Origin: Alphaproteobacteria bacterium UBA3650
Lineage (GTDB): Bacteria > Pseudomonadota > Alphaproteobacteria > CAAHEQ01 > UBA3637
Direction of reading: 5' to 3'
NCBI GenBank assembly: GCA_002373815.1
Contig: DFKH01000083.1
Location: forward strand, 1-64,000
Length of the DNA: 64,000 bases
The notes under the pieces are model-generated. The model saw nothing but the letters and a program-made list of their open reading frames with translations. It made no database searches and was not told where the DNA came from. This document shows positions 41,004-50,872 of this stretch, piece by piece. Positions within the stretch are counted from its first letter, which is position 1; each line of letters begins with the position of its first letter. A program made the translations under genes and the position numbers.

Positions 41004-42980
41004 ATGTTTTATTTAACGGGCTTTCATTTGACAACTACCCACATTAAACGCTTGTCTAAACTGACACAAAGTGTTTTGTGGCCAAATAAAGATACGCCAA
41101 TTTTAAATCCCCAAAGTATGCAAAAATTGCCCGGTAATACAGCTGTTCTTGTTAAAGCGCCTTCAGAACAAGATTTGCAACAACTATCTGCCATTTCCCC
41201 TGCGGCCATTATTGACGCAAATGCCTTGGATTCGTCTATTCAAGATTTTTTAAAAAAAATGGAAACGATTAAAGGCAAAAATAAACTTGGTTTTTTATTG
41301 ACGTGTCCTGTGATTTATTCTTGCAATGTGGCACAAAATATCACACAGGCATTACAGCAGTTTGTAGTTTTGCCCTCTGAGCAACAAGAAAGCGTCCATT
41401 TCGCTTTGCATGAATCCATCGTGAATGGTTTAATTCATGGTAATTTACAAATCAATAGTTCAATGCGCCAATCGGCTCGTGATTTTATTGAATATGCCCG
41501 TCTTTTGCATGATCGCCTGAACGATCCTAGTTATGCTCAAAAGTCAATTAGTGTGATTGCTGTGTGGACACCTAAAAAATTAGAAATAAAAATTCGCGAT
41601 GAAGGTGCTGGATATGCCTCTTCTGCTCCAACTATCAAACAATCAACGACCATCCAACATAAAACAGGGCGTGGCATTCGAATTATCGCTGGGGCTGCGG
41701 ATTCTTGTACAATTGAAGATTTTGGACGAGAGATTACCCTTTCCTTTTTATTGCAAGACCATCCCATTCAACGTTGGACAGATGGATATCAAGAAGAAGC
41801 CTCCTCTCAATCGGCTTTGACCGTTTCCAAAGATTTGTCTTTATCAAAAGTACTCGTTGTTGAAGATAACCCAAGCACACAAACTGTTCTTGGACGATTA
41901 TTGAATCTGATCAACATTTCGGATATTTCTTTTGCCTCGGATGGTGTCGAAGGTTTAGAGCTTGCAAAAGAAACGCATCCTGATTTGATTATTTTGGATA
42001 TTACCATGCCTCGTATGGATGGCTATGAGGTTATTCAACATTTAAAAGATGACAAAAATACACGTGATATCCCTGTGCTTATTCAGACAGCCTCTGATAA
42101 TCGCGAAACGCGTGAAAAAACTTTTAGGGCGGGAGCAACTGATTTTATTACTAAACCTATCAATCCTTTGGAATTCTTTTCACGTGTTCGTGTGCATTTA
42201 GAAAATCGTCTTTTGGTTCGTCACCTTTCTGACCAGTTAAATCAAATTGAAACAGAATTGCATGCAGCCCGTCGGATGCAAATAGATATGTTGCCTCGTG
42301 ATAAAACATTAAATACAATTCAGGAAACATATCACTTAAATATTTCTCACTATTTTGCCCCCTCCTCTTTATTGGGGGGTGACTTTTGGCAAGTCATTCC
42401 TATTTCCGTCAATAAAATAGCTTTTTACATCTGTGACTTTTCAGGACATGGTGTTGCTAGTGCTTTAAATACTTTCCGTTTACATGCTTTGGTGAGTCAA
42501 AACAATAAGCGTTTAACATCTCCTGCAGAGTTCTTATCACAGCTCAATCAGCAAATGCATGTCTTATTGCCTCGCGGACAATTTGCAACAATGTTCTTGG
42601 GTATCTATGACAAAAGATTACATCAATTAGTTTATGCTGGAGCTGGATCACCAAACCCCATGCTCATCCATCACAAGAAATCAACTCTTTTACATGCGGA
42701 AGGAATGCCTCTTGGAATTTTACCGAAACCAACTTATCATGACAACACATTAAAGATTGCCAAAGGTGATGCGTTGTTATTGTATAGTGATGCTCTGACT
42801 GAATCCACAACGACAAAAGGGGTACGCTTGGGCTTCAACAGTTTTAAAAGAATGGCCTTAAAACGCATTTTGGATGTCCAGTTAGAGGATCCTTTAAGTA
42901 TATTGTTACAAGATTTCTTTAAAGCAGTTCCCCCACCACCGCCCGATGATGTTACTGCTGTTTTATTAAAATGGGAGTAA
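41004..42980 (+). CDS. SpoIIE-type phosphatase with receiver and HATPase domains
   Basis: The 658-residue protein joins three modules. Residues 100-245 resemble an anti-sigma/HATPase domain (HFALHESIVNGLIHGN, DEGAGYASS, GRGIRIIAGAAD). Residues 278-400 form a receiver (VLVVEDNPSTQTV, phospho-acceptor D in LIILDITMP, K in FITKPIN). Residues 425-657 are a PP2C/SpoIIE phosphatase (LGGDFWQVIP, CDFSGHGVAS, DALTEST, DDVTAVLL). This partner-switching layout suggests control of an anti-sigma antagonist, as in general stress or biofilm pathways. No antagonist gene is adjacent. Confidence 0.85.
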   Translation: MFYLTGFHLTTTHIKRLSKLTQSVLWPNKDTPILNPQSMQKLPGNTAVLVKAPSEQDLQQLSAISPAAIIDANALDSSIQDFLKKMETIKGKNKLGFLLTCPVIYSCNVAQNITQALQQFVVLPSEQQESVHFALHESIVNGLIHGNLQINSSMRQSARDFIEYARLLHDRLNDPSYAQKSISVIAVWTPKKLEIKIRDEGAGYASSAPTIKQSTTIQHKTGRGIRIIAGAADSCTIEDFGREITLSFLLQDHPIQRWTDGYQEEASSQSALTVSKDLSLSKVLVVEDNPSTQTVLGRLLNLINISDISFASDGVEGLELAKETHPDLIILDITMPRMDGYEVIQHLKDDKNTRDIPVLIQTASDNRETREKTFRAGATDFITKPINPLEFFSRVRVHLENRLLVRHLSDQLNQIETELHAARRMQIDMLPRDKTLNTIQETYHLNISHYFAPSSLLGGDFWQVIPISVNKIAFYICDFSGHGVASALNTFRLHALVSQNNKRLTSPAEFLSQLNQQMHVLLPRGQFATMFLGIYDKRLHQLVYAGAGSPNPMLIHHKKSTLLHAEGMPLGILPKPTYHDNTLKIAKGDALLLYSDALTESTTTKGVRLGFNSFKRMALKRILDVQLEDPLSILLQDFFKAVPPPPPDDVTAVLLKWE

Positions 42981-42981
42981 T

Positions 42982-43689
42982 ATGATTCGCCTGTTCGTTA
43001 GCTCTCCTCTTACAGAAAATGCTGTGATTTCTTTGGACGAAAAAAGTTATCACTATTTGGTTCATGTCATGCGTTGTTCAAATCAAGAAAGGATTTTATG
43101 CTTTAATGGTTATGATGGGGAATGGGTTTCAGAATTAAAATTTATCAGCAAAAAATCCGCACAATTGTTTGTGTTATATCTCAATCGACCACAAACAACG
43201 CCAGAATATTGCGCTTTATGTCCAGCTTTAATCAAAAAAGACAATCTGGATATGGTTTTACAAAAGGCAACAGAGCTTGGTGTTACGGATATTTATCCGA
43301 TTCTGAGTGATCATACTGTTCATGGACATTTTAATCGGGAACACGCCGAAGCTGTCATACGTGAAGCCTCTGAGCAATGTGAACGTTTGACTTTACCCCA
43401 ACTTCATTCACCTATGAAGTTGGCGGAGGTTATGGCTCATTTACCAGAGGCGTGTTTATGTTGTTGTTTATCCGAACGCCATCAAGATTCTGATGTCTTG
43501 CCCAAATCAGGGAAAGTTGCTTTTTTTATTGGTCCTGAAGGTGGGTGGAGTGAAAAAGAAAAGCTATTCTTTAAAAACAAACATTTTAAGTTTTTGCATT
43601 TTGATGTGGGTATTTTACGGGCTGAAACAGCAAGCATTGCTATTCTTTCCTGTTGGCAAATTGGTCGAGCGTTATATTCAAAAAAATAG
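42982..43689 (+). CDS. rsmE: 16S rRNA m3U1498 methyltransferase
   Basis: The 235-residue SPOUT enzyme has an N-terminal PUA-like part (HYLVHVMRCSNQERILCFNG) and the trefoil-knot SAM site near the C-terminus: FIGPEGGWSEKEK, then ILRAETASIAIL. Both motifs are typical of RsmE. It starts two bases after the SpoIIE-like gene and is probably in the same transcript. Confidence 0.93.
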   Translation: MIRLFVSSPLTENAVISLDEKSYHYLVHVMRCSNQERILCFNGYDGEWVSELKFISKKSAQLFVLYLNRPQTTPEYCALCPALIKKDNLDMVLQKATELGVTDIYPILSDHTVHGHFNREHAEAVIREASEQCERLTLPQLHSPMKLAEVMAHLPEACLCCCLSERHQDSDVLPKSGKVAFFIGPEGGWSEKEKLFFKNKHFKFLHFDVGILRAETASIAILSCWQIGRALYSKK

Positions 43690-43737
43690 CTTGATTTTTT
43701 TGAATACGCTTGCTAGTATGATTTTATAGGATAAATA

Positions 43738-44613
43738 ATGAACATAAAACAACTATTTTTTACGGGATTTTTGGGTGTTCTTGCGGTTTGTTCTGTTTCC
43801 GCAAACGCTTCTCTTTATGTCTGTCAAAAAGGACGTTGTGATTATGCAATGGATGATATGAGCTTAAAGCCGTGGATTCATCAGTTACACACTTTTTTTA
43901 AAACGCCAAATGCTCGTATTGATTTTTGCGAATCTGATACGAAACATGTATGTTTAAAAAGTGGTTTAAGTTGGGTTGCAAAATCCCCTTTAACCGAGAT
44001 ACATTTTTCCATTCCTGTTGCAAGGACAATTCCAAACAAAAGGACTTTATTGATTGATTATTTAGTCTCTGCGAACGCTTATTTGCCTACTTGTAGTTTT
44101 AGCCCAAGTACGTTTGAGCCTGCTGACAATCATACCATTCGTCTGGTATCAAATGCTTTTGAATGTCAATTGACTGGAGTGGGTCGGACAAACCTGCAAA
44201 ATACTTTTTTCATTGATTTTATTGATTTTGATAACTCTGTCATTGGGGGATCTTATACCATCCAAACACATGGCGAAATTTCAGGAACTGCTGCTGGTTA
44301 TACGTTGATGAAATTCAGAGATGGTAATACCTTGCTACCCCTTGTTCCGCAGCCATATTATGGTGAAATTCCTGCTGCACCAGATGCGCGTCAAGCCAAA
44401 CAAATTGCAAAACAAATCAATACGCCTGAACAAGTTCAAGAACCTGGTACAATGGATAAGTTTGTAACTGGCGTGAAAGATTGGTGGACACAATTGAAAG
44501 AGTCCTTTAATATGGATAAAAAACACCGGCGTTCCCCACAAGATGAGCCATCATGGTGGGATAATTTCTCAGATACTTTTATGAAGATCATTTATTTGGA
44601 ACCTCTAGAATAA
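43738..44613 (+). CDS. exported hypothetical protein
   Basis: The 291-residue precursor has a signal peptide (residues 1-25, ending SANA) and an N-terminal domain with several cysteines (YVCQKGRCDYA, FCESDTKHVCL) likely in disulfides. A strand-rich middle follows. The C-terminal part is amphipathic, tryptophan-rich (VKDWWTQLKESF, EPSWWDNFSDTFMKIIYLE) and could lie on a membrane. I do not recognise a family. It lies between rsmE and an M16 peptidase gene ten bases downstream. Confidence 0.65.
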   Translation: MNIKQLFFTGFLGVLAVCSVSANASLYVCQKGRCDYAMDDMSLKPWIHQLHTFFKTPNARIDFCESDTKHVCLKSGLSWVAKSPLTEIHFSIPVARTIPNKRTLLIDYLVSANAYLPTCSFSPSTFEPADNHTIRLVSNAFECQLTGVGRTNLQNTFFIDFIDFDNSVIGGSYTIQTHGEISGTAAGYTLMKFRDGNTLLPLVPQPYYGEIPAAPDARQAKQIAKQINTPEQVQEPGTMDKFVTGVKDWWTQLKESFNMDKKHRRSPQDEPSWWDNFSDTFMKIIYLEPLE

Positions 44614-44622
44614 GGATAGGAT

Positions 44623-45888
44623 ATGTCAAAAAATATAGTTATTTCCCGTTTATCGAATGGTATTCGTGTTGTAACAGACACACAAGCTCAAGCTGATTCT
44701 GTTACCTTAGGTGCCTGGGTTGGTGTCGGATCAAGGTTTGAAAAAAAATCTGAAAGTGGGATCTCTCATTTTTTAGAGCATATGGCTTTCAAAGGCACCA
44801 CTTCTCGTTCAGCCTTACAAATTGCCGAGGAAATTGAGCGTGTGGGCGGTTTTATCAATGCTTATACAGGACAAGACGTAACAGCCTATCATGCAAGAAT
44901 GTTAAAAAAGGATATGGACATCGGCTTAAATATTATCGCCGATATTACGCAACACGCGACAATGGATGAAAAGGAATTAAACACAGAAAAAGGTGTGATT
45001 ATTCAAGAAATCAATATGTATAAAGATCAACCCCATTATGTTGCAGAAACAAATTTTGAGGCCACTGCTTATCCTAATCAACCCATGGGGCGTGATGTCG
45101 CGGGTGATCCCAAAGTTATCCAAGAGATGACACCACAAAAAATGTTGGATTATGTTCATTCTCATTATGCTACGGATAGAATTATTATCAGTGCTGTAGG
45201 ACCTATTCAACATGATGTTTTTACAAAAAAATGCGAAAAATTATTTAGTGATTTTGGCCTCAAAAAAACACCCACTCCGGAACGAGCTTGTTATCAAGGT
45301 GGTTTTAAGTACGTCAAAAAACCCCATGAGCAAGTCAATTTAATTATGGGCTTTGAAGGTGAGTCTTATACTTCTCCAGATGTGTGGAAAGCCAAGTTGT
45401 TGGCTGCTATTTTAGGAGGAGGCATGACCAGTCGGTTATTCCAAGAAATTCGTGAAAAACGGGGACTTGTTTATACTATTCATGCTTATTCTTCAGCTGA
45501 AACAGACACAGGGATTTGGGGTATTTATGCAGGTACCGGAGAAAAAGAATTAAAGATTTTAATGCCTGTTCTGTTGGACGAACTAAAAAAAGCAACACAC
45601 AAAATTACCCCTGACGAAGTTAAGCAAGCTCAAACACGCTTGGAGGCCGCTTTATTGATGCGCAATGAGGACATTTCAGAACATGCCGATATGAACGCCA
45701 TTGAAATGTTACGCTACGGCAAAGTACGTTCTAAGGCTTCGCTGGTTAAAGCCATTCAATCGGTCAGTGCAAAAGATGTCCAACATTATGCCGAAAAGTT
45801 GTTTTCGACAACTCCAACGGTTTCCTGTTTGGGGCCCATTAAGCATATGATGGATTATAAAGATATTGTCAAAAGTCTGAAAGGCTGA
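44623..45888 (+). CDS. M16-family zinc peptidase (mitochondrial-processing-peptidase type)
   Basis: The 421-residue protein has the inverted zinc motif HFLEH (H49, E52, H53) and a third acid ligand region (ELNTEKGVIIQEINMY). The N-terminal RLSNGIRVVTD and the glycine-rich loop ILGGGMTSRLFQEIRE are typical of MPP-beta and bacterial PqqL/YmxG-like peptidases. It lacks a signal peptide, as do its relatives. The motif is complete, so it should be active. It is paralogous to the M16 gene at 50873, which also keeps the motif. Confidence 0.9.
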   Translation: MSKNIVISRLSNGIRVVTDTQAQADSVTLGAWVGVGSRFEKKSESGISHFLEHMAFKGTTSRSALQIAEEIERVGGFINAYTGQDVTAYHARMLKKDMDIGLNIIADITQHATMDEKELNTEKGVIIQEINMYKDQPHYVAETNFEATAYPNQPMGRDVAGDPKVIQEMTPQKMLDYVHSHYATDRIIISAVGPIQHDVFTKKCEKLFSDFGLKKTPTPERACYQGGFKYVKKPHEQVNLIMGFEGESYTSPDVWKAKLLAAILGGGMTSRLFQEIREKRGLVYTIHAYSSAETDTGIWGIYAGTGEKELKILMPVLLDELKKATHKITPDEVKQAQTRLEAALLMRNEDISEHADMNAIEMLRYGKVRSKASLVKAIQSVSAKDVQHYAEKLFSTTPTVSCLGPIKHMMDYKDIVKSLKG

Positions 45889-45889
45889 G

Positions 45890-46510
45890 ATGCCCGATTT
45901 TGCACATGAACATTCTTGTGGATCTGGCCTTATTTTTGGTATTGATGAGGCTGGACGTGGTCCTTGGTGCGGACCTGTTGTCGCGGCTTGCGTTTGTTTT
46001 CCTGATTTTAAAATTGATGCAGAATTAGCCTCGCAGATAAATGATTCAAAAAAATTATCTGCTTCAAAACGCGAAAAATTATTTCCTCTCATTATGAATT
46101 CTGGTGCTTATATAGGCATTGGGCAAGCAAGTGCTGAGGAGATTGATCAAAGGAATATTTTACAAGCAACCTTTTTGGCCATGAAAAGGGCTTTGGATGA
46201 TTCAGCTTGTAAAGGACATAGGGCTGATTTTGCCTTGATTGATGGTAACCGATTGCCCAAGTGGGAAATTCCTTGTCAATGTTTGATAAAAGGCGATAGT
46301 TTAAGTCTTTCCATCGCTGCCGCAAGCATTGTGGCGAAAGTGACGCGTGATCATATCATGCAAGCTCTTGCAAAAGAATATCCTCAATATGGGTGGGATA
46401 AAAACGCAGGCTATGGTACTGCGGATCATATTGCTGCCCTCCATCAATATGGTGTCACACCACATCACAGAAAAACCTATAAACCTATAACTAATTTGTT
46501 GATGAAATAA
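45890..46510 (+). CDS. rnhB: ribonuclease HII
   Basis: The 206-residue enzyme has GIDEAGRGP with catalytic D19 and E20, LIDGNRLP with the next acid, and SIAAASIVAKVTRDHIM and GYGTADHIAALHQYG typical of RNase HII. It removes RNA from RNA-DNA hybrids and single ribonucleotides. One base separates it from the M16 gene; it closes the plus-strand run and abuts the giant Cys-rich gene tail to tail. Confidence 0.95.
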   Translation: MPDFAHEHSCGSGLIFGIDEAGRGPWCGPVVAACVCFPDFKIDAELASQINDSKKLSASKREKLFPLIMNSGAYIGIGQASAEEIDQRNILQATFLAMKRALDDSACKGHRADFALIDGNRLPKWEIPCQCLIKGDSLSLSIAAASIVAKVTRDHIMQALAKEYPQYGWDKNAGYGTADHIAALHQYGVTPHHRKTYKPITNLLMK

Positions 46511-49500
46511 TCAAGGGCTGTATTCTCTTTTTGCAGCGACCACATTAATACAAGGTTTTCCACTTTGACATGTTGCATTACACGCCTCTGTACAACCAGC
46601 ATTTCCGTTTGTTACTGAGAAGGTACATTTACCACCATCTCCCAAGAATGAGACATTATCATCGGATGTAGTTATCACAGCACGACCACAAGACTCCCCG
46701 TCACCGCCTGTACAGCTACTCCCTATCGTACAATATTGGCTGTCATTTGGATTTGTATCTCTCTTTCCACTGTAGTTGCTACACCATTTTTTAGTTGCTC
46801 GCCCAGAACCAGAACTTGTTGTTTTATCTAAAATGGCGCCAGCACATGAAAATTGCGCCCAGTCACCATATCTTGTCGTTCCTGTAAATTGCAATTGATA
46901 TAACATATTATTGACTGTGGTAAATTCAAAAAGTGTCGTTGTCTGACATGCTTGTGCCCCACATGCACTTTTTATCCCTCCTGAGATGTTGGATGTATTA
47001 GTCGCTGTGCATTTTTGTTCATTGCCAATAACACCATATCCACTTTTACACACACACTTTTTGGTAGCCGCATTATATGTAGAATTATCGTCACATTGCA
47101 CGCATTTCTTTTGTGTTGCATCATAATGATGATTTGCAGGACATACCTCGCATTTATGAGATGTCGTATTGCATATTGGCAAACTTTGAGGACATGAAGC
47201 AGAATCATTGCTCACATAATTTTTGGTACATGTACATTGTCCATTACTGCATGTCGGTGCCTTTTGTGGACATTTACCATCTCCATCTGCTTTTGGCGTC
47301 GAATAATTATCCTTACATGTACATAAACCGCCACCATCTGTTTTATCACAGTATGGCTTTAATTCATTGCTACATTTTCTCGTTCCTGAAGAAGCTCCAA
47401 GATTGGCTGTACACTCCACACACTTGCCAGAACTCTCATTAAAATTCGGCTTTCCACTTGGACAAGCGCAAGTGTGATTTGTGGTATTACATATTTTATC
47501 ACCCTCACATTCATCATCAGCGGTGCATTCAACACAGACTCCATTTCCATCGGATCCGGCTTCCCAGCAAACAGGTTTACCCGTAGTTTTTGCTGATTGC
47601 CATGGTGAATAGTTTTGTGCAGAACTTTCAGATGCTGTATCTGTTGTTGAAAATGATGCCACCCCATACTCCAAGGATTCAACTTTATTGCAACCAATAT
47701 CTGTCCACGCTCCAGAGATAGAATTATAACATGTCACACATTTTTTCGTAAAAATATTAAATACTGGCGTTGTTCCCGAACAATTGCATTCCCCTGTTTC
47801 AGGGTTAAAATCAACGCTACCACAATCTGTACTGCATATACCCTGCTCTCTTAGACAATGCATCCTATCCACTGATTTTTCTTTACAATCACCATCGTTG
47901 GTGCATTCTGAACATCCGCGTCCATTTGTCTGTTGAACGCAATAAGGCTGTTCCACTGTTTCACCTGCTACCGACCCTGTTTTATTTTCACACCCTTTGT
48001 TTTTATCTTTTAATTCGGTATATAACACGCACGTCTCGCATGTCCATGAGTTGGGATCACATATCTTTCCTGCGCCACAATGTGAATCTTCACTACATTC
48101 ATGACATTCCCCTTCTACATAGTGTGGCAAGCTACCATCCCCAATTTCAGCACACGTCTTACATCCATTTTGTGTACATTTTTGCCCCTCTTCACAACTT
48201 GAATTCTTACAGGCCACACAAACATGATTTTCAGTATCACAATATGGTTTGGAAGAATCTTGTCCTGCACACCATGCGTCTGTCACACATCCATTGATAC
48301 AAGCACCATCCGCTATACTATATTGTCCTACTTCGCAACCACAATATTTTTGTATTTCCGATTCTGTTGGGGTAGGCAGTACATCAGACGTATAGCCTGT
48401 CATTTCCGTTCCAGAACAGCATATAAATCCCCCTGAAATATCAGTTGGAGCACGAGTTTTACCTTCTCCACAACCACAAAGGCGAATGGCTTTGGATTTA
48501 GACTCATCAGAATCGTCCATTCCCTCATATGTGCCAGCATCAGTATCGCAACAAACACCCTCCGTTTTGCTTCCCGATGCACAGCCGCATACGTTGGCAT
48601 CTACTGTATTATAACCGTTTTTATCCCATTTTTTATGTTTTAAACAACAGTCATTCGTTTCCTCATTTATCGTTCCTCCCTCTGGGCAACCACATTTTTC
48701 GTCTTTACATGTGACGCATAACCATGATATATCTTCTGCCCACTCACCAGATGTTTTATCTTCGTTCCAAATGTATTCATGACCATTTTGACAGCAAATG
48801 TAGTTACCATCATCCTCCACTGTTACACTGCCTTCTGGACATTGGATAGGACATTCACCTTCCTTACATCCAATCACATCTCCACACCAATTAAAGCCCA
48901 AATTTTTACATGCTGCTTCCGAACAATTTTTACGTTTTTCATCATTATTACATTTACAATTTTCGTCTTCATTGTCTGAAACAATCGTTGCACTTTGCAT
49001 CCGATAATCTCCAACACAGCAATATAACAGCCCATCCTTAAAATCTAATTTAAATAGTTCATCAACTTTATATGTTGTCTCATTTTTTGTAACCGTCTTT
49101 GGGCAATTACACAATGAGCTTTCACCTTTGTCAGAAATGCTATCACTTGCACCCGTTGCAACACTTTCAACTTGGCGGTGCTCATGACAGCAGACATAAT
49201 AATTTCCTGGGTTTGATAATATCATAGATTGGTAGATTCCATCTCCATAACAACCACATTGGGGCATCAGCCTATTTGATGACCATGAGCCATTTTCATA
49301 AATCAGTCCACTTATACTTACACCTGGGGTTGTTGATGTACTACAACAATACTGGTTACTTCTATATGTCAAGAAATTTCCGCCTGCTGTTGTACATATT
49401 GTTGATGGATCTTCTTCATCCTCAGAAGATGTTTCATTTTCTTCATCTTCGGCAGATGATAGAAATAATGCATCTGTTTCTTCTTCTGAAGAAAGCTCAG

Positions 49501-49702
49501 CAACAACGGGGTCTGTCAAGGAACCATCTGTCTCAACGATAGGAGAACTTAAAGCCATACTAGCCGAACTTAAGGATGTGGCGATATCTGTCAATTGTGC
49601 TTCCGAATTAAAGCGAAAACGGATTGCATCTACATCAGCTTTTGTAACAGATGCTTCTCCAAAACACAAAAGAGCCAATAAAATACAATTCCTTATGCGC
49701 AT
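46511..49702 (-). CDS. giant secreted cysteine-rich repeat protein
   Basis: The 1063-residue precursor has a signal peptide (to about residue 22). An acidic serine-rich region follows (45-100), and then some 900 residues carry about 105 cysteines in small units such as CxC, CC and CxxC, like EGF- or TNFR-type knots (SGKCVECTANLG, KKCVQCDDNSTYNAATKKCVC). The last 150 residues form a different domain with strands and fewer cysteines. There is no sortase site or membrane anchor. It is likely a surface or released adhesin stabilised by disulfides. The function is not known. Confidence 0.7.
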   Translation of the reverse strand: MRIRNCILLALLCFGEASVTKADVDAIRFRFNSEAQLTDIATSLSSASMALSSPIVETDGSLTDPVVAELSSEEETDALFLSSAEDEENETSSEDEEDPSTICTTAGGNFLTYRSNQYCCSTSTTPGVSISGLIYENGSWSSNRLMPQCGCYGDGIYQSMILSNPGNYYVCCHEHRQVESVATGASDSISDKGESSLCNCPKTVTKNETTYKVDELFKLDFKDGLLYCCVGDYRMQSATIVSDNEDENCKCNNDEKRKNCSEAACKNLGFNWCGDVIGCKEGECPIQCPEGSVTVEDDGNYICCQNGHEYIWNEDKTSGEWAEDISWLCVTCKDEKCGCPEGGTINEETNDCCLKHKKWDKNGYNTVDANVCGCASGSKTEGVCCDTDAGTYEGMDDSDESKSKAIRLCGCGEGKTRAPTDISGGFICCSGTEMTGYTSDVLPTPTESEIQKYCGCEVGQYSIADGACINGCVTDAWCAGQDSSKPYCDTENHVCVACKNSSCEEGQKCTQNGCKTCAEIGDGSLPHYVEGECHECSEDSHCGAGKICDPNSWTCETCVLYTELKDKNKGCENKTGSVAGETVEQPYCVQQTNGRGCSECTNDGDCKEKSVDRMHCLREQGICSTDCGSVDFNPETGECNCSGTTPVFNIFTKKCVTCYNSISGAWTDIGCNKVESLEYGVASFSTTDTASESSAQNYSPWQSAKTTGKPVCWEAGSDGNGVCVECTADDECEGDKICNTTNHTCACPSGKPNFNESSGKCVECTANLGASSGTRKCSNELKPYCDKTDGGGLCTCKDNYSTPKADGDGKCPQKAPTCSNGQCTCTKNYVSNDSASCPQSLPICNTTSHKCEVCPANHHYDATQKKCVQCDDNSTYNAATKKCVCKSGYGVIGNEQKCTATNTSNISGGIKSACGAQACQTTTLFEFTTVNNMLYQLQFTGTTRYGDWAQFSCAGAILDKTTSSGSGRATKKWCSNYSGKRDTNPNDSQYCTIGSSCTGGDGESCGRAVITTSDDNVSFLGDGGKCTFSVTNGNAGCTEACNATCQSGKPCINVVAAKREYSP

Positions 49703-49744
49703 AATTTCATTCTAATAAAAACTATATAAATTGCAATAAAAAAA

Positions 49745-50872
49745 TTAGCCACCACAAAGGGCCAATAAAATGCCTGCGGCAATGGCTGAGCCGATACTGC
49801 CGGCCACATTTGCTCCCATCGCATGCATTAGCAAGTGATTATTTGGATTTTCTTCTTGTCCTAATTTCTCACTCACACGAGCCGCCATTGGAATGGCACT
49901 CACCCCAGCAGAACCTATCAATGGATTGATTTTATTTTTCGTAAACAGGTTCAAAAGTCTTGCCATCAAAACGCCACTTGCTGTTCCGATACAAAAAGCG
50001 ACAACACCCAATGTTAAAACTACTAATGTTTGCGTTTTTAAGAATAATTCTGCTGATAGTTTTGACCCCACAGAAATCCCAAGCAAAATCGTTACAATAT
50101 TCATCATTTCATTACTGGCACCTTTGGCAAGCCTATCTGCCACACCTGATTCTTTCAATAAATTTCCAAACATCAACATACCGATTAGTGGAATAGCAAG
50201 CGGAATAAAGAGTGCTGTCAGCACAATTACCATAATTGGAAAAATAATTTTTTCGCGTTTACTTACTTCCCGTAATTGTTGCATTTGAATTGCTCGTTGT
50301 TTTTTTGGGGTACACAAACGCATAATCGGTGGTTGAATCACAGGCACCAAGGCCATATAAGAATAGGCGGCCACCGCTATGGCTCCCAATAATTCTGGTG
50401 CTAGCTTACCCGCCAAGAAAATAGAAGTTGGCCCGTCTGCCCCACCGATAATGGCAATACTGGCTGCTTGTTTTAAGGTTAAAGCTAAATTTGGGAAAAG
50501 ATGGCTTAACGAAAGCGCCCCCAAAAATGTACCAAAAATGGCAAACTGAGCCGCCCCTCCCAGCAAAGCTGTTTTTGGATTGGCTAGCATTGGCCCAAAA
50601 TCTATCATCGCGCCAACGCCCATAAAAATCAAAAGCGGGAAGATCCCTGTTTCAATGCCCGCATGATACATATAATACAATAAACCACCTTCCTCGGTCA
50701 TCCCTGCACCCGGACAATTGGACAGCAATCCCCCAATCGCAATCGGAATTAAAAGCAATGGCTCAAATTGTTTTTTAATCCCCAAATACAACAGCACAAA
50801 GCAAATCAGCATCATGACGCCTTGTCCCATTGTTATATGCATCAAACCCAAGCTATTTATGATTGCGTTCAT
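49745..50872 (-). CDS. oadB: sodium-pumping decarboxylase, beta subunit
   Basis: The 375-residue membrane protein has nine or so hydrophobic segments with the family's conserved [35 protein letters not shown] and [18 protein letters not shown], which include the sodium and carboxyl-transfer site residues. OadB decarboxylates carboxy-biotin and exports sodium. The biotin carrier (oadA) and gamma subunit (oadG) lie upstream in the same direction, with an M16 peptidase gene between oadA and oadB. Confidence 0.92.
   Translation of the reverse strand: MNAIINSLGLMHITMGQGVMMLICFVLLYLGIKKQFEPLLLIPIAIGGLLSNCPGAGMTEEGGLLYYMYHAGIETGIFPLLIFMGVGAMIDFGPMLANPKTALLGGAAQFAIFGTFLGALSLSHLFPNLALTLKQAASIAIIGGADGPTSIFLAGKLAPELLGAIAVAAYSYMALVPVIQPPIMRLCTPKKQRAIQMQQLREVSKREKIIFPIMVIVLTALFIPLAIPLIGMLMFGNLLKESGVADRLAKGASNEMMNIVTILLGISVGSKLSAELFLKTQTLVVLTLGVVAFCIGTASGVLMARLLNLFTKNKINPLIGSAGVSAIPMAARVSEKLGQEENPNNHLLMHAMGANVAGSIGSAIAAGILLALCGG

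Noticed and set aside
46511..49702. Long plus-strand ORFs opposite the cysteine-rich gene
   Set aside because: They are shadows created by the biased Cys/Gly codon pattern; none has a ribosome-binding site or recognisable protein features.
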